Of a stretch of DNA of 9,947 nt, positions 1-6,569 are shown piece after piece. The notes below the pieces were generated by a model. The model searched no databases, was not told the DNA's origin, and saw only the letters and a program-made list of their open reading frames with translations. The position numbers were made by a program, and so were the translations under genes. How positions within the stretch are numbered: the first letter of the stretch is position 1; every line of letters starts with the position of its first letter. This DNA is from a bacterium SM23_31 (GTDB taxonomy: Bacteria; SM23-31): the NCBI GenBank assembly GCA_001304035.1, contig LJUD01000081.1:1-9947 (forward strand). The letters are read 5' to 3'.

Positions 1-198
1 ATTTTTTTCGCTATCGGTATCATAATATCTAAGCGTTGCTTTATTTCAGAGGCTCCTGCCTATGATTTGGAAGAGTACATATCGGCATATTGCTTGAATG
101 ACACCTGATTTAACGGCAAAGCCGCTACAACTATGCGTTCCACGTCGGGAATACATTCACCCTCACCCTGATCCCGATTAATCATTGAACTAAAGTCT

Positions 199-230
199 CC
201 CCCTTTTTAGAAGGGGGATTAAGGGGGATT
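199..230. repeat. G/C-tract imperfect palindrome with a tandem decamer
   Basis: CCCCCTT (199-205) is complementary to AAGGGGG (211-217) across a 5-base loop. The decamer AAGGGGGATT then occurs twice in exact tandem (211-220 and 221-230). C-run/G-run units of this sort are common dispersed extragenic repeats in many bacterial genomes. No function can be read from the sequence. Confidence 0.6.
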
Positions 231-253
231 TTCCCTTCTCGCTACCGGTCGCA

Positions 254-278
254 GACTGAAATCCTGACACAACGGGAA
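254..278. repeat. Dispersed repeat, copy A (diverged)
   Basis: These 25 bases match 410-434 with only three substitutions, all of them purine-to-purine on the plus strand. The two copies lie in the same orientation about 155 bases apart. Copy B forms a hairpin. In copy A the left arm of that hairpin has been lost. Confidence 0.55.
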
Positions 279-296
279 GTTGAATAATCCAGCAAT

Positions 297-334
297 CACC
301 CCCAATCCCCCGAATGCTCGGGGGATTGGGGGTG
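297..334. repeat. Perfect 17-bp inverted repeat with a 4-base loop
   Basis: The arm at 297-313 (CACCCCCAATCCCCCGA) is exactly complementary to 318-334. The loop is ATGC at 314-317. There is no T-run on either side, so it does not look like a standard intrinsic terminator, although the stem would be very stable in RNA. Its centre (CCCGAATGCTCGGG, 309-322) belongs to a small motif family seen again near 376 and 7211. Confidence 0.75.
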
Positions 335-375
335 CCACTCATCTATTTTATTCTTTTAAAAACGCTCACCCTAAC

Positions 376-390
376 CCCGAGTACTCAGGG
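376..390. repeat. CCCGAG..CTC.GGG palindrome, imperfect copy
   Basis: The 8-base palindrome GAGTACTC (379-386) is flanked by CCC on the left and AGGG on the right. It is one base longer than the perfect copies at 309-322 and 7211-7224. It appears to be a member of the same short dispersed palindrome family (consensus CCCGARYRCTCGGG). Confidence 0.4.
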
Positions 391-400
391 AATAATCAGC

Positions 401-434
401 TGCGTCAAGGACTGAAGTCCTGACGCAACGAGAA
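401..434. repeat. Dispersed repeat, copy B (hairpin)
   Basis: TGCGTCAAGGACT (401-413) pairs with AGTCCTGACGCA (416-427) across a GA loop, with one bulged A in the left arm. The right arm and its tail (410-434) form the 25-base segment repeated at 254-278. The short loop and single bulge resemble REP-type extragenic palindromes. That resemblance is structural only, and no REP-associated transposase gene lies in the window. Confidence 0.6.
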
Positions 435-818
435 AAACCGTTACATAACAGAGAAATAATCCGCAGTATCGGGTCGGGAATCAGCAGCAGAGCATCAGCA
501 AAGAATATGAAGACTATTTTATCAGGTAGCGACCATTTGAGTCAGCTTGTTTCCGCGAATCTATTGTGAAACATATAATTTTATATCATTTCGTTGATTA
601 TATTTAACATTCTCATTCTAAATATTTAAATTGTAAATTGCAATAGGAAAATCAAGTTTTTTTCCTAAAATAACGGATAAGCTTCTGTAGTATATAATGA
701 TAATGTTACTGTATAAAATGTGTCATATGAATAATATCACATTATTTGCAAAAATATTTCATTAAAATTCTGCAAATATATATAATAGAATTCACTCTAA
801 AAAGGGTATAAACCGGGA

Positions 819-840
819 TGTCATGGACCATTCCATGACA
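819..840. repeat. REP-like hairpin 1 of a pair
   Basis: TGTCATGGA (819-827) and TCCATGACA (832-840) are perfectly complementary across the loop CCAT. The hairpin lies about 100 bases downstream of the HD-GYP stop codon. It shares its design with the hairpin at 863-886, differing in one compensated base pair. It may protect the 3' end of the HD-GYP mRNA or act as a weak terminator, but no T-run follows it. Confidence 0.7.
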
Positions 841-862
841 CAATTTCTACAAAATAGCCTTA

Positions 863-886
863 AAGTCACGGATTGGTCCGTGACTT
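863..886. repeat. REP-like hairpin 2 of a pair, inverted relative to the first
   Basis: AAGTCACGGA (863-872) and TCCGTGACTT (877-886) form a perfect 10-bp stem with loop TTGG. Read on the minus strand the loop is CCAA, against CCAT in hairpin 1, so the two copies face opposite ways. The stem replaces one T-A pair of hairpin 1 with C-G on both arms, which preserves pairing. It begins 55 bases downstream of the HD-GYP stop codon. Confidence 0.7.
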
Positions 887-940
887 CCATAACTGTAATT
901 TTCCTGATTGACCTTTTTGAGCAGATTAATAGTATTGGGA

Positions 941-2272
941 TTAAATTATTTTCTGGTCGCCGTCGAGGTATTCGCTGACGTAGATACCAAAGTCCTGTGG
1001 ATCACGGTATCTGACAATTTTTAAATCTGCGCTTTCGTATTTAGATGGAGTAATGATCCTCCCCGCCCCTATTTTTTTCCCTTTAGCGTTCATAACCAGT
1101 ATTACGTACGGTCTGAAAAGGTTGTCGCGGTTAATTTCCTTTACAATACCTATCTGTCCCGTATTAAATTCAACAACGCTTCCTACTGGAAAAATACCGA
1201 TAACCTCGATAAATTTATCCACATAGTCAGCTCTGAATTCTTTTTCTGCACGAGCTTTTAAAAACGTGAGAGCATGCGGGGGGTTCATCCCGGGTTTATA
1301 TACTCGTGCACTGGTCAATGCGTCATAGACATCGACAACGCCGCTTAAAACACTTTCCGGCAGAAGCAGATCAAGTGTTTTGCCGCATGGATAGCCGTTC
1401 CCATCAGCCTTTTCGTGATGCTCATACGCCATCAATTGCGCCACTTCCGGTATATCGCCGCGTTCCTTCAATAACTCATAACCGTAGTTAGCATGTTTCT
1501 GAATCTCCATACGCTCTTCGTGAGTCAATTTGCCGGGTTTATTTAATATTTTTTCCGGTATTTTCATTTTCCCTACGTCATGGAGCATTGCGCCAAATCC
1601 GATTACATCGACCTGCTTTCTGCTAAAACCCAATTCCCTTGCAAGAGCAATTGCAAGCACGGTTACGTTTATTGAATGAGTAAAAGTATATTCATCAAAA
1701 CTTTTTAAACGAGTCAGGCTTAAAAGTGCATCCTTGTTTCTGAATATGCTTTTTACCATCTCATTTACATGCTTTTTGGCAATTTCGGTTTCAAAACTTT
1801 TACCTACAGCGGCATCCTGGAGCATTTTCTTTACATTCCCGACAGCCTCTGCTTTAATTGTCCGCGATATTTTCAATTCTTCTTCGAACGGAACCAGGGG
1901 TTTGTCCGGAGTTTCTTTCTTTTTTTCTTTTATATCGAATGTGTCGAGGAGTTCTTCCGCATGAGGCTCTTCGGGTTCAGGTTCGGCAACCTCTTCAATT
2001 ACGGATTCGGATTCCTCAATTTTCGGCATCTCTTTTTGTACCGCCGCTTCGTTATTTACCTGCTTTTCAGGTTCAGTCTTTTGCGATTTTTCCGTATCGA
2101 TAAGCAAGAATTTTATTCTTTTACTTTTTAATTCTTCAAGCTTCTCCGGTGAATCAACCAGCACATTTTGAATAAAATCCACGTTCATAAAAGATTCGAC
2201 CGATGTATCGAGAACCGCCCGCTCTATAAACATACCAACTTTCAATTCATTACGGGGAATGCGCACTTTCAT
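941..2272 (-). CDS. HD-GYP domain protein with N-terminal DUF3391-like region; probable cyclic-di-GMP phosphodiesterase
   Basis: A 443-residue cytoplasmic protein with no signal peptide or membrane segment. Residues 1-60 resemble the DUF3391 region often found ahead of HD-GYP domains. Residues 61-125 form a charged, Glu- and Lys-rich linker. The HD-GYP domain spans about 165-360 and keeps the expected metal and signature residues: E195, H199, H231-D232, K235, H260, H285-H286-E287, the DGxGYP motif (290-295) and D314 in DVYDALT. The beta-rich C-terminal tail (361-443) is also usual for this subfamily. In this family the domain hydrolyses cyclic-di-GMP to pGpG or GMP, and E195 fits the variant that can bind a third metal. 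The start is supported by AAGG 8 bases upstream. The gene stands alone, with no sensor kinase or GGDEF partner visible. Activity is inferred from intact motifs. Confidence 0.93.
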   Translation of the reverse strand: MKVRIPRNELKVGMFIERAVLDTSVESFMNVDFIQNVLVDSPEKLEELKSKRIKFLLIDTEKSQKTEPEKQVNNEAAVQKEMPKIEESESVIEEVAEPEPEEPHAEELLDTFDIKEKKKETPDKPLVPFEEELKISRTIKAEAVGNVKKMLQDAAVGKSFETEIAKKHVNEMVKSIFRNKDALLSLTRLKSFDEYTFTHSINVTVLAIALARELGFSRKQVDVIGFGAMLHDVGKMKIPEKILNKPGKLTHEERMEIQKHANYGYELLKERGDIPEVAQLMAYEHHEKADGNGYPCGKTLDLLLPESVLSGVVDVYDALTSARVYKPGMNPPHALTFLKARAEKEFRADYVDKFIEVIGIFPVGSVVEFNTGQIGIVKEINRDNLFRPYVILVMNAKGKKIGAGRIITPSKYESADLKIVRYRDPQDFGIYVSEYLDGDQKII

Positions 2273-2682
2273 ACGGAAAACCTTATGTTATAAAATAGAA
2301 AAAGAAATCGCCCCTGTAAATTCAAAACAAAGAAAAATAGAAAATAGTACCGTATAATTTAAAAAATAACGATGTAAAATATATGAATTTTTCATTGTCA
2401 ACGCAACAGAATATTTTTATATTCTTTTATAATTTTATTTTTTAATGGTCACACAACGTAGTTACAGCTTTGCGGCTGTTCCGCTAAGGGAGTTAAAAAA
2501 ATCTCCTGATAAAGCATTTATAAATTATAACAGCTTATAAATCTGGTGGAATTAATGAACGAATATTGCAAAAGAACAACTTATTACATATAATTCACAG
2601 AACTTATTAATCCGAAACAGACAGAAGCCGATAAAAAAAATCAAAAATCAGGTAATTTTTTTAATATTTTTCGGTTTTTTTC

Positions 2683-2711
2683 TTGCATATATGACTTTTA
2701 ATATGTATAAT
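2683..2711 (+). promoter_or_regulatory. Candidate sigma70-type promoter P1
   Basis: TTGCAT (2683-2688) and TATAAT (2706-2711) are separated by exactly 17 bases. The -10 half is a perfect housekeeping consensus and transcription would begin near 2718. The spacer and -10 box lie inside an imperfect inverted repeat (GACTT 2692-2696 and AAGTC 2711-2715), which could be an operator. A second inverted repeat, TTCACA-AAA-TGTGAA (2730-2744), sits just after the predicted start site. The next gene begins 222 bases downstream, so P1 would make a long leader or a separate RNA. Confidence 0.45.
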
Positions 2712-2717
2712 AAGTCA

Positions 2718-2831
2718 AATTGCAATTTTTTCACAAAATGTGAAGAAGGTTTGATGATATTAACGGTTATCTATTAGCTGTAATTTCATCCTACAATAAT
2801 TTGATATCTCATCAATGAATCTTCATTTTTA
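2718..2831 (+). ncRNA. Possible structured leader or small RNA downstream of P1
   Basis: The segment has three possible stems: TTCACA/TGTGAA (2730-2744), TTGATGATAT (2751-2760) with ATATCTCATCAA (2804-2815, two-base bulge), and AATGAA/TTCATT (2814-2827). The last is followed by a short T-rich tract that could end transcription weakly. The second promoter lies after this segment, so an independent RNA of about 110 bases is conceivable. It matches no RNA family I recognise. The region is AT-rich and chance pairing is a real alternative. Confidence 0.2.
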
Positions 2832-2842
2832 TAAATGTTTTC

Positions 2843-2873
2843 TTGACAAAAAGAAAAAAATACATTATTTTTG
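2843..2873 (+). promoter_or_regulatory. Bacteroidota-style promoter P2 for the outer-membrane protein gene
   Basis: TTGACA (2843-2848) is followed after 17 bases by TATTTTTG (2866-2873). The second element matches the TAnnTTTG -7 motif of Bacteroidota primary promoters. Counting 20 bases from the end of TTG (2845) to the TA also fits the -33/-7 spacing described for that group. The predicted start near 2880 gives a leader of about 60 bases before the ATG at 2940. This is the best promoter in the window and supports placement in the FCB group. Confidence 0.65.
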
Positions 2874-2939
2874 CAGGTAAAATTACATTGATTATATAAT
2901 GGGAAGCCAAATCATATAACGTTACACTCGGAGGTTTTT

Positions 2940-3662
2940 ATGAAAAAGACATTATTATTAATTCTCATTTTTATGTTTTCAGGCTTTAGCTCGGTTGTTG
3001 CACAAACTGATGAACCACCCAGCATTTTCATAAACTGGGGACCAAACAAACCAATGCTTCCGGAGGTTTTTTATGATTTTTGGCAGACAACCTTTTATGA
3101 TCTTGGAGGCGGCGTAGAAAAAAAGTTGCAAGAAAATATTTCAGTATTTGGCATGTTTGAATGGCACAAATTCAGTTTTATCAGGAAAAAAGGATTTCCT
3201 GTTGAAGAAGTGGGACCCGTTGACCATATTGCTTATGTCAGCACAATTTCAGGAACGGCTAATGTGAAGTATTCTTTTAACTTCCCCCGTTTGCAAAAGA
3301 TCAGCGGGTACGTTTATGGCGGCGGCGGTCTTTTGCGGGTTTTACCGAGTCTCGTTGATTTTGCAAATAAGATAAAATGGTATTACGATGAGCAAGATGA
3401 GCTAGATGGGATTGGTATAGCCGGCGAACCTATAGGCTCTGATAGATATTCACCCGACGTTTTTAAATTCAAAGATAATAAATCTTGGATTGCTCAAGCA
3501 GACAAGAAAATGCTCGGCTGTGCGCAGGCTGGTTTTGGCATTTCATTTGCACAAGAAGAAGGAGCTGTATTCCTGGACGTACGGTATATGGTGGCATTTT
3601 CTGAACATGAATTAACTGCGTTTCTGCCAATAAAAGTCGGTTACATTTTCTCTATTAGATAA
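2940..3662 (+). CDS. Secreted hypothetical protein, probable small outer-membrane beta-barrel
   Basis: A 240-residue protein with a classic signal peptide: MKK, a hydrophobic core to about residue 20, and likely cleavage at VVA|Q (21/22). The mature part is rich in alternating aromatic and polar residues and Gly pairs, as in YDLGGGVEKKL (54-64) and the YGGGG stretch near 127. It ends in the strand-like GYIFSIR. That pattern suits an OmpW/OmpA-like or PorT-like barrel, but I recognise no specific family. A strong Shine-Dalgarno (GGAGG, 2930-2934) lies 5 bases before the ATG, and promoter P2 lies upstream. The gene stands alone, reading opposite to its neighbours, and ends before a bidirectional terminator. 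A weak hairpin (3672-3679 with 3692-3699) just after the stop may help termination. Function is unknown. A periplasmic or lipocalin-like beta protein is the alternative. Confidence 0.85.
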   Translation: MKKTLLLILIFMFSGFSSVVAQTDEPPSIFINWGPNKPMLPEVFYDFWQTTFYDLGGGVEKKLQENISVFGMFEWHKFSFIRKKGFPVEEVGPVDHIAYVSTISGTANVKYSFNFPRLQKISGYVYGGGGLLRVLPSLVDFANKIKWYYDEQDELDGIGIAGEPIGSDRYSPDVFKFKDNKSWIAQADKKMLGCAQAGFGISFAQEEGAVFLDVRYMVAFSEHELTAFLPIKVGYIFSIR

Positions 3663-3847
3663 CTCTGATACTTTCTCTCAAAAATATGATAGAGAGAAAT
3701 ATTTACGTTCCAGAGTGTGCTGTCTCTATACTATTTTGCTAACCTTTATTTATCGGGAGTAAACAATATAAGATAGAGAACGTTTTCACACTTCTATAAG
3801 AAAAGTATAATAGCATTTTTATACTTAAAATGTAATTCTGCAAATAA

Positions 3848-3877
3848 AAAACTCCTGCCACAACAGGCAGGAGTTTT
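3848..3877. terminator. Bidirectional intrinsic terminator
   Basis: AAAACTCCTGCC (3848-3859) and GGCAGGAGTTTT (3866-3877) form a perfect 12-bp stem with a six-base loop. T-rich tracts follow on both strands. It lies between the converging 3' ends of the outer-membrane protein gene (stop at 3662) and nuoI (stop at 3897), so it would serve both transcripts. It also marks the downstream end of the minus-strand nuoB-to-nuoI series. Confidence 0.92.
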
Positions 3878-3896
3878 ATTTTCATAAGAAATAATA

Positions 3897-4433
3897 TTAT
3901 GCGGCTGTTTTTTTATCTTTTGGATTAAGCGTAAGTCCCATTTCAGCCATAACCTTCTCATCAGTGGTAATATCGTACATCTTAAGAAGTTTTTCTTTAT
4001 TCCAGATCATTTCTTCACGCGAATACGCAGCCCAATCGTGAATTTTTGTCAATTCAATAGCATCTACGGGACAAGCCTCTTCACACATCCCGCAATATAT
4101 ACACACTAACATATTGATATCAAACCGTTCGGGCATACGTTCACGGTCAGTCCATTCGGGTGGTGTCGGCACCGGCTCGATTGTAATACAGTTTGCAGGG
4201 CAGGCAGTGGCACACATCTCACATGCCACACATTTTATACGGTCTTGTTCATCTTTATTAAGGCGATGGAATCCCCGGTAGCCCGCCGGCTTGTCTCTTC
4301 GTTCTTCGGGATATTGGATAGTTACCCGTTTATGAGGGCGGATCAAGTGTTTTAAAGTAACCAACATTCCCTTAAAAATTGCAGGAAAATAGAGTTTTTC
4401 TGCCAGCGTAAGTTTAAGATTCTGACGTATCAT
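3897..4433 (-). CDS. nuoI: NADH-quinone oxidoreductase subunit I (two 4Fe-4S clusters)
   Basis: A 178-residue ferredoxin-like subunit of complex I that carries clusters N6a and N6b. It passes electrons from the peripheral arm toward subunit B at the membrane interface. Two complete CxxCxxCxxxC motifs are visible: C68/C71/C74/C78 and C111/C114/C117/C121. Each is followed by Pro, and the second continues PVDAIEL as in the family. Residues 1-35 match the usual amphipathic N-terminus. The tail after 130 (HDWAAYSREEMIWNKEKLL) is typical of NuoI. AAGGA lies 7 bases before the ATG. The other membrane-arm subunits are not adjacent. The gene lies 101 bases downstream of tpx and ends at a strong terminator. 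The 9 kb-type ferredoxin alternatives are unlikely given the length and tail. Confidence 0.95.
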   Translation of the reverse strand: MIRQNLKLTLAEKLYFPAIFKGMLVTLKHLIRPHKRVTIQYPEERRDKPAGYRGFHRLNKDEQDRIKCVACEMCATACPANCITIEPVPTPPEWTDRERMPERFDINMLVCIYCGMCEEACPVDAIELTKIHDWAAYSREEMIWNKEKLLKMYDITTDEKVMAEMGLTLNPKDKKTAA

Positions 4434-4534
4434 TATTCATTCCTTTTATTATCATATTCAATCCCCCTATTTGTCCGAAAGTTCTGTCAAATATTTTCTT
4501 TTCAATAAAGGGCAATCTAAAAAGCCGATTTTAT

Positions 4535-5035
4535 TTATTTCAATGCCTCGACAGCGGCTTCATAATTCGGTTCCTGTTCGATTTCCGGCACCAGTTCGGT
4601 ATAAATCACTGTTCCATTTTCGTCCAAAACCACAACAGACCGAGCCAAAAGACCGGCTAAAGGTCCGTCAATAATGCGTACACCATATTTTTCACCGAAG
4701 TTTTTATTCCTTAAATCGGATAATGTAACAACATTTTCAATTCCTTCGGTTTCACAAAAGCGTTTATGAGCAAATGGTAAATCCGCCGAAATGGCTAAGA
4801 CCGCCGTTTTATCGAGTTTGGCAGCTTCCTTGTTAAATTTTCGTACCGAAGTCGCACAAATGCCGGTATCGAGGCTTGGGAATATATTGAGGACAACTTT
4901 TTTGCCTGAGAAATCTTTTAACGTAACATCTGATAAATCATTTTTTGTCAGCAAAAAGTCCGGCGCTTTTGAATTCACTTCCGGCAGTGAACCAATCGTA
5001 TGTATAGTATTACCACCCAACGTTATAGCTGCCAT
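4535..5035 (-). CDS. tpx: Thiol peroxidase (Tpx, atypical 2-Cys peroxiredoxin)
   Basis: A 166-residue peroxiredoxin that reduces hydrogen peroxide and organic hydroperoxides using thioredoxin. Residues 1-20 carry the Tpx-type N-terminal beta hairpin (ITLGGNTIHTIGSLPEVN). The peroxidatic Cys is C60 in PSLDTGIC, with T57 three residues before it. The resolving Cys is C94 in KRFCETEG, and the conserved active-site Arg is R132 (LARSVVVLD). The 34-residue Cys spacing and overall length fit Tpx rather than AhpC or BCP. No signal peptide is present, so it acts in the cytoplasm. GGAGG lies 4 bases before the ATG. Its neighbours are the cysteine desulfurase (200 bases upstream) and nuoI (101 bases downstream). 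The setting suggests protection of Fe-S chemistry, which is inference. Confidence 0.96.
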   Translation of the reverse strand: MAAITLGGNTIHTIGSLPEVNSKAPDFLLTKNDLSDVTLKDFSGKKVVLNIFPSLDTGICATSVRKFNKEAAKLDKTAVLAISADLPFAHKRFCETEGIENVVTLSDLRNKNFGEKYGVRIIDGPLAGLLARSVVVLDENGTVIYTELVPEIEQEPNYEAAVEALK

Positions 5036-5235
5036 TATACCTCCCTTTTTTATTATGCGTGAACAATTGTTTTATATTATTATGCTCCGGATGCCGCATT
5101 AAAAATAATCCGTCGAATGCATGACTCACTTTTTTGAATAACCAGGAAATAAGAATCAATTACCCTTTTATATTCCAAAACCGGCTAATGCTAATTTGAC
5201 CCGGAGTTTACATTTTTTACTTTAGAATTTCTTTT

Positions 5236-6447
5236 CTATCCCTGGGATCCACCACTTCGCAGCATGTATAACGGAGACATCTGCCGCAGTTTTTTTACTG
5301 TTTTTATTACTTCTTCTGCAACGTAATCCACTTCTTCTTCGGTATTGAATCTGTGCAGACCGAATCTTACGGAGTTGAATGCCCGTTCTTCTCCTATTCC
5401 AAGAGCCATTAACACATACGAGGGACCCGGTTTTGCAGAATTACATGCCGAACCGGAGGAAAACGCTATATTTTTCAAATCCATCAAAATAGACTGTCCC
5501 TCAGCATATAAGAATGCAAGATTAAGATTATTCGGAAGCCTTTTTACCGGATGCCCGTTAAGGTACACTTCATCAATTTTTTCAGCGATTGCATTGTATA
5601 ATCTATCCCGGAGTGCTATTAATCGTTTTGACTCTTGGGGCATTTCTTTTTGACAAATCTCACATGCAGTTCCGAAGCCTACGATCCCCGGTACATTAAG
5701 CGTTCCTGAACACATTCCGCCTTCATGACCTCCGCCATTAATAATCGGTTTCAATTTCACACGCGGATTCTCTTTATGGGAATCCACCATTTCGTGACGA
5801 ACATACAGCGCTCCGGTTCCCTTTGGACCATACATCTTATGTGCCGTAATAGATGCAAGGTCGATGTTCATTTCCTCCACGTCAAACGGAATTTTGCCTG
5901 CTGCCTGCGCCGCATCGGTATGAAACAAAACGGAACGTTCCCGCGCAACGGCGCCAATCTCTTTAACCGGTGCGATTGTCCCTATTTCATTACTTGCAGT
6001 CATTATTGTAACCAGAATCGTTTCTCCGGTAATTGCACTGCGTACGTCATCAGGATCAACCAATCCATATTTATCAACCGGAAGCACGGTTACTTCAAAG
6101 CCTTCCGTTTTCAGCCGTTCGCACGTATTAAGAACGGATTTGTGTTCAGTTTGAGCTGTAATTATATGATTTCCCTTATACCTGTACATTTCAGCAATCC
6201 CGCGAATAGCGAGATTGTTTGATTCGGTTGCACCACCGGTAAAAATAATTTCCCGAGGCTTAGCATTAATTAAAGCTGCGATTTTTCTTCGGGCGGTTTC
6301 TACTGCTTCTTCTGCTTTCCAGCCGAAGCTGTGAGTTTTACTTGCGGCATTGCCGAAATGCTCGGTAAAATAAGGCATCATTGCCTCAAGCACACGAGGA
6401 TCTACCGGCGTCGTAGCATTACTATCCATGTAGACAGGCAGTTTCAT
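5236..6447 (-). CDS. iscS: Cysteine desulfurase, IscS/NifS group (class V aminotransferase fold)
   Basis: A 403-residue PLP enzyme that takes sulfur from L-cysteine, giving alanine and a protein-bound persulfide for Fe-S clusters and thiocofactors. Landmarks are the N-terminal YMDSNATTPVDP, TGGATESNN (70-78), H102 in TEHKS, D178 in HTDAAQ, and the PLP lysine K204 in AHKMYGPKG. The mobile-loop catalytic cysteine is C335 in SSGSACNSAKPGPSYVL, and R361 lies in SVRFGL. The long Cys loop marks the IscS/NifS type rather than SufS. The C-terminus keeps SPLYML but is shorter than in E. coli IscS after that point. No iscU, iscA, nifU or iscR is adjacent, so the symbol is by similarity and nifS is equally usable. 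The Shine-Dalgarno is weak (GGGA about 9 bases upstream). It sits between nuoB and tpx. Confidence 0.94.
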   Translation of the reverse strand: MKLPVYMDSNATTPVDPRVLEAMMPYFTEHFGNAASKTHSFGWKAEEAVETARRKIAALINAKPREIIFTGGATESNNLAIRGIAEMYRYKGNHIITAQTEHKSVLNTCERLKTEGFEVTVLPVDKYGLVDPDDVRSAITGETILVTIMTASNEIGTIAPVKEIGAVARERSVLFHTDAAQAAGKIPFDVEEMNIDLASITAHKMYGPKGTGALYVRHEMVDSHKENPRVKLKPIINGGGHEGGMCSGTLNVPGIVGFGTACEICQKEMPQESKRLIALRDRLYNAIAEKIDEVYLNGHPVKRLPNNLNLAFLYAEGQSILMDLKNIAFSSGSACNSAKPGPSYVLMALGIGEERAFNSVRFGLHRFNTEEEVDYVAEEVIKTVKKLRQMSPLYMLRSGGSQG

Positions 6448-6569
6448 ACATAAAATCCCGAATAACGTGTTAAATCTGCGGAACTTCTTATAGATTATTC
6501 CGTGTTGTGAAAAATTACTGTAAAAAAACGAACAGTATCTTTAACAAGAGAGATCCTTTTTATCAATAA

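Larger units (their letters stand above)
1..940. other. Long intergenic stretch rich in palindromic repeats
   Basis: No convincing gene is visible here. The left part (about 110-440) is comparatively GC-rich and holds several small inverted repeats, listed separately. The stretch 440-810 is strongly AT-rich and I see nothing definite in it. The right end (819-886) carries two related hairpins just downstream of the 3' end of the HD-GYP gene. The only reading frames seen are a 41-codon minus-strand frame (60-185) and a 35-codon plus-strand frame open from the window edge to 108. Neither is supported well enough to call. Confidence 0.7.
2273..2939. other. AT-rich divergent intergenic region with promoters and possible leader
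   Basis: This gap lies between the divergently read HD-GYP gene and the outer-membrane protein gene. It holds a small hairpin (ACAGC 2464-2468 with GCTGT 2475-2479), two plus-strand promoter candidates (2683-2711 and 2843-2873) and several inverted repeats between them. No reading frame of convincing length was found. The promoter of the HD-GYP gene must lie on the minus strand here, but I could not identify it with confidence. Confidence 0.65.

Noticed and set aside
1..108. Plus-strand frame open from the window edge to TGA at 106-108, possible 3' end of an upstream gene
   Set aside because: Thirty-five open codons can easily arise by chance, and the residues show no recognisable motif.
60..185. 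Minus-strand 41-codon frame reading a fairly protein-like sequence (DVERIVVAALPLNQVSFKQY and onward)
   Set aside because: It is short, its only possible ribosome site is a distant G-run that belongs to a repeat, and part of it overlaps a CGGC-AAA-GCCG hairpin. I recognise no homologue. It could be a gene remnant, and a translated search would decide.
1734..2131. Plus-strand frames opposite the HD-GYP linker region
   Set aside because: These are complement shadows of a low-complexity acidic and lysine-rich coding region. There is no ribosome site, and the translations are rich in Phe, Arg and Leu as expected from antisense.
2365..2401. TTGACA on the minus strand at 2401-2396 as a promoter for the HD-GYP gene
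   Set aside because: No acceptable -10 or TAnnTTTG element falls at 16-20 bases from it. The candidates have two or more mismatches at key positions.
2464..2479. Hairpin ACAGC-TTTGCG-GCTGT as a second attC-like site or as a relative of the CGGCAAAGCCG sequence near 115
   Set aside because: It lacks L and R box order, and the similarity to the 115 region is patchy.
3672..3699. TTTCTCTC/GAGAGAAA hairpin as the main terminator of the outer-membrane protein gene
   Set aside because: The stem is short with a 12-base loop and no proper T-run. The 12-bp bidirectional hairpin at 3848-3877 is a much better terminator.
5725..6222. Plus-strand 165-codon frame opposite the cysteine desulfurase
   Set aside because: It lies entirely within a well-supported gene on the other strand and shows no motif or ribosome site.
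6516..6537. TACTGT/ACAGTA stem between nuoB and the cysteine desulfurase as a terminator
   Set aside because: Only six AT-rich pairs with a 10-base loop. It is too weak to argue that the two genes are separate transcripts.
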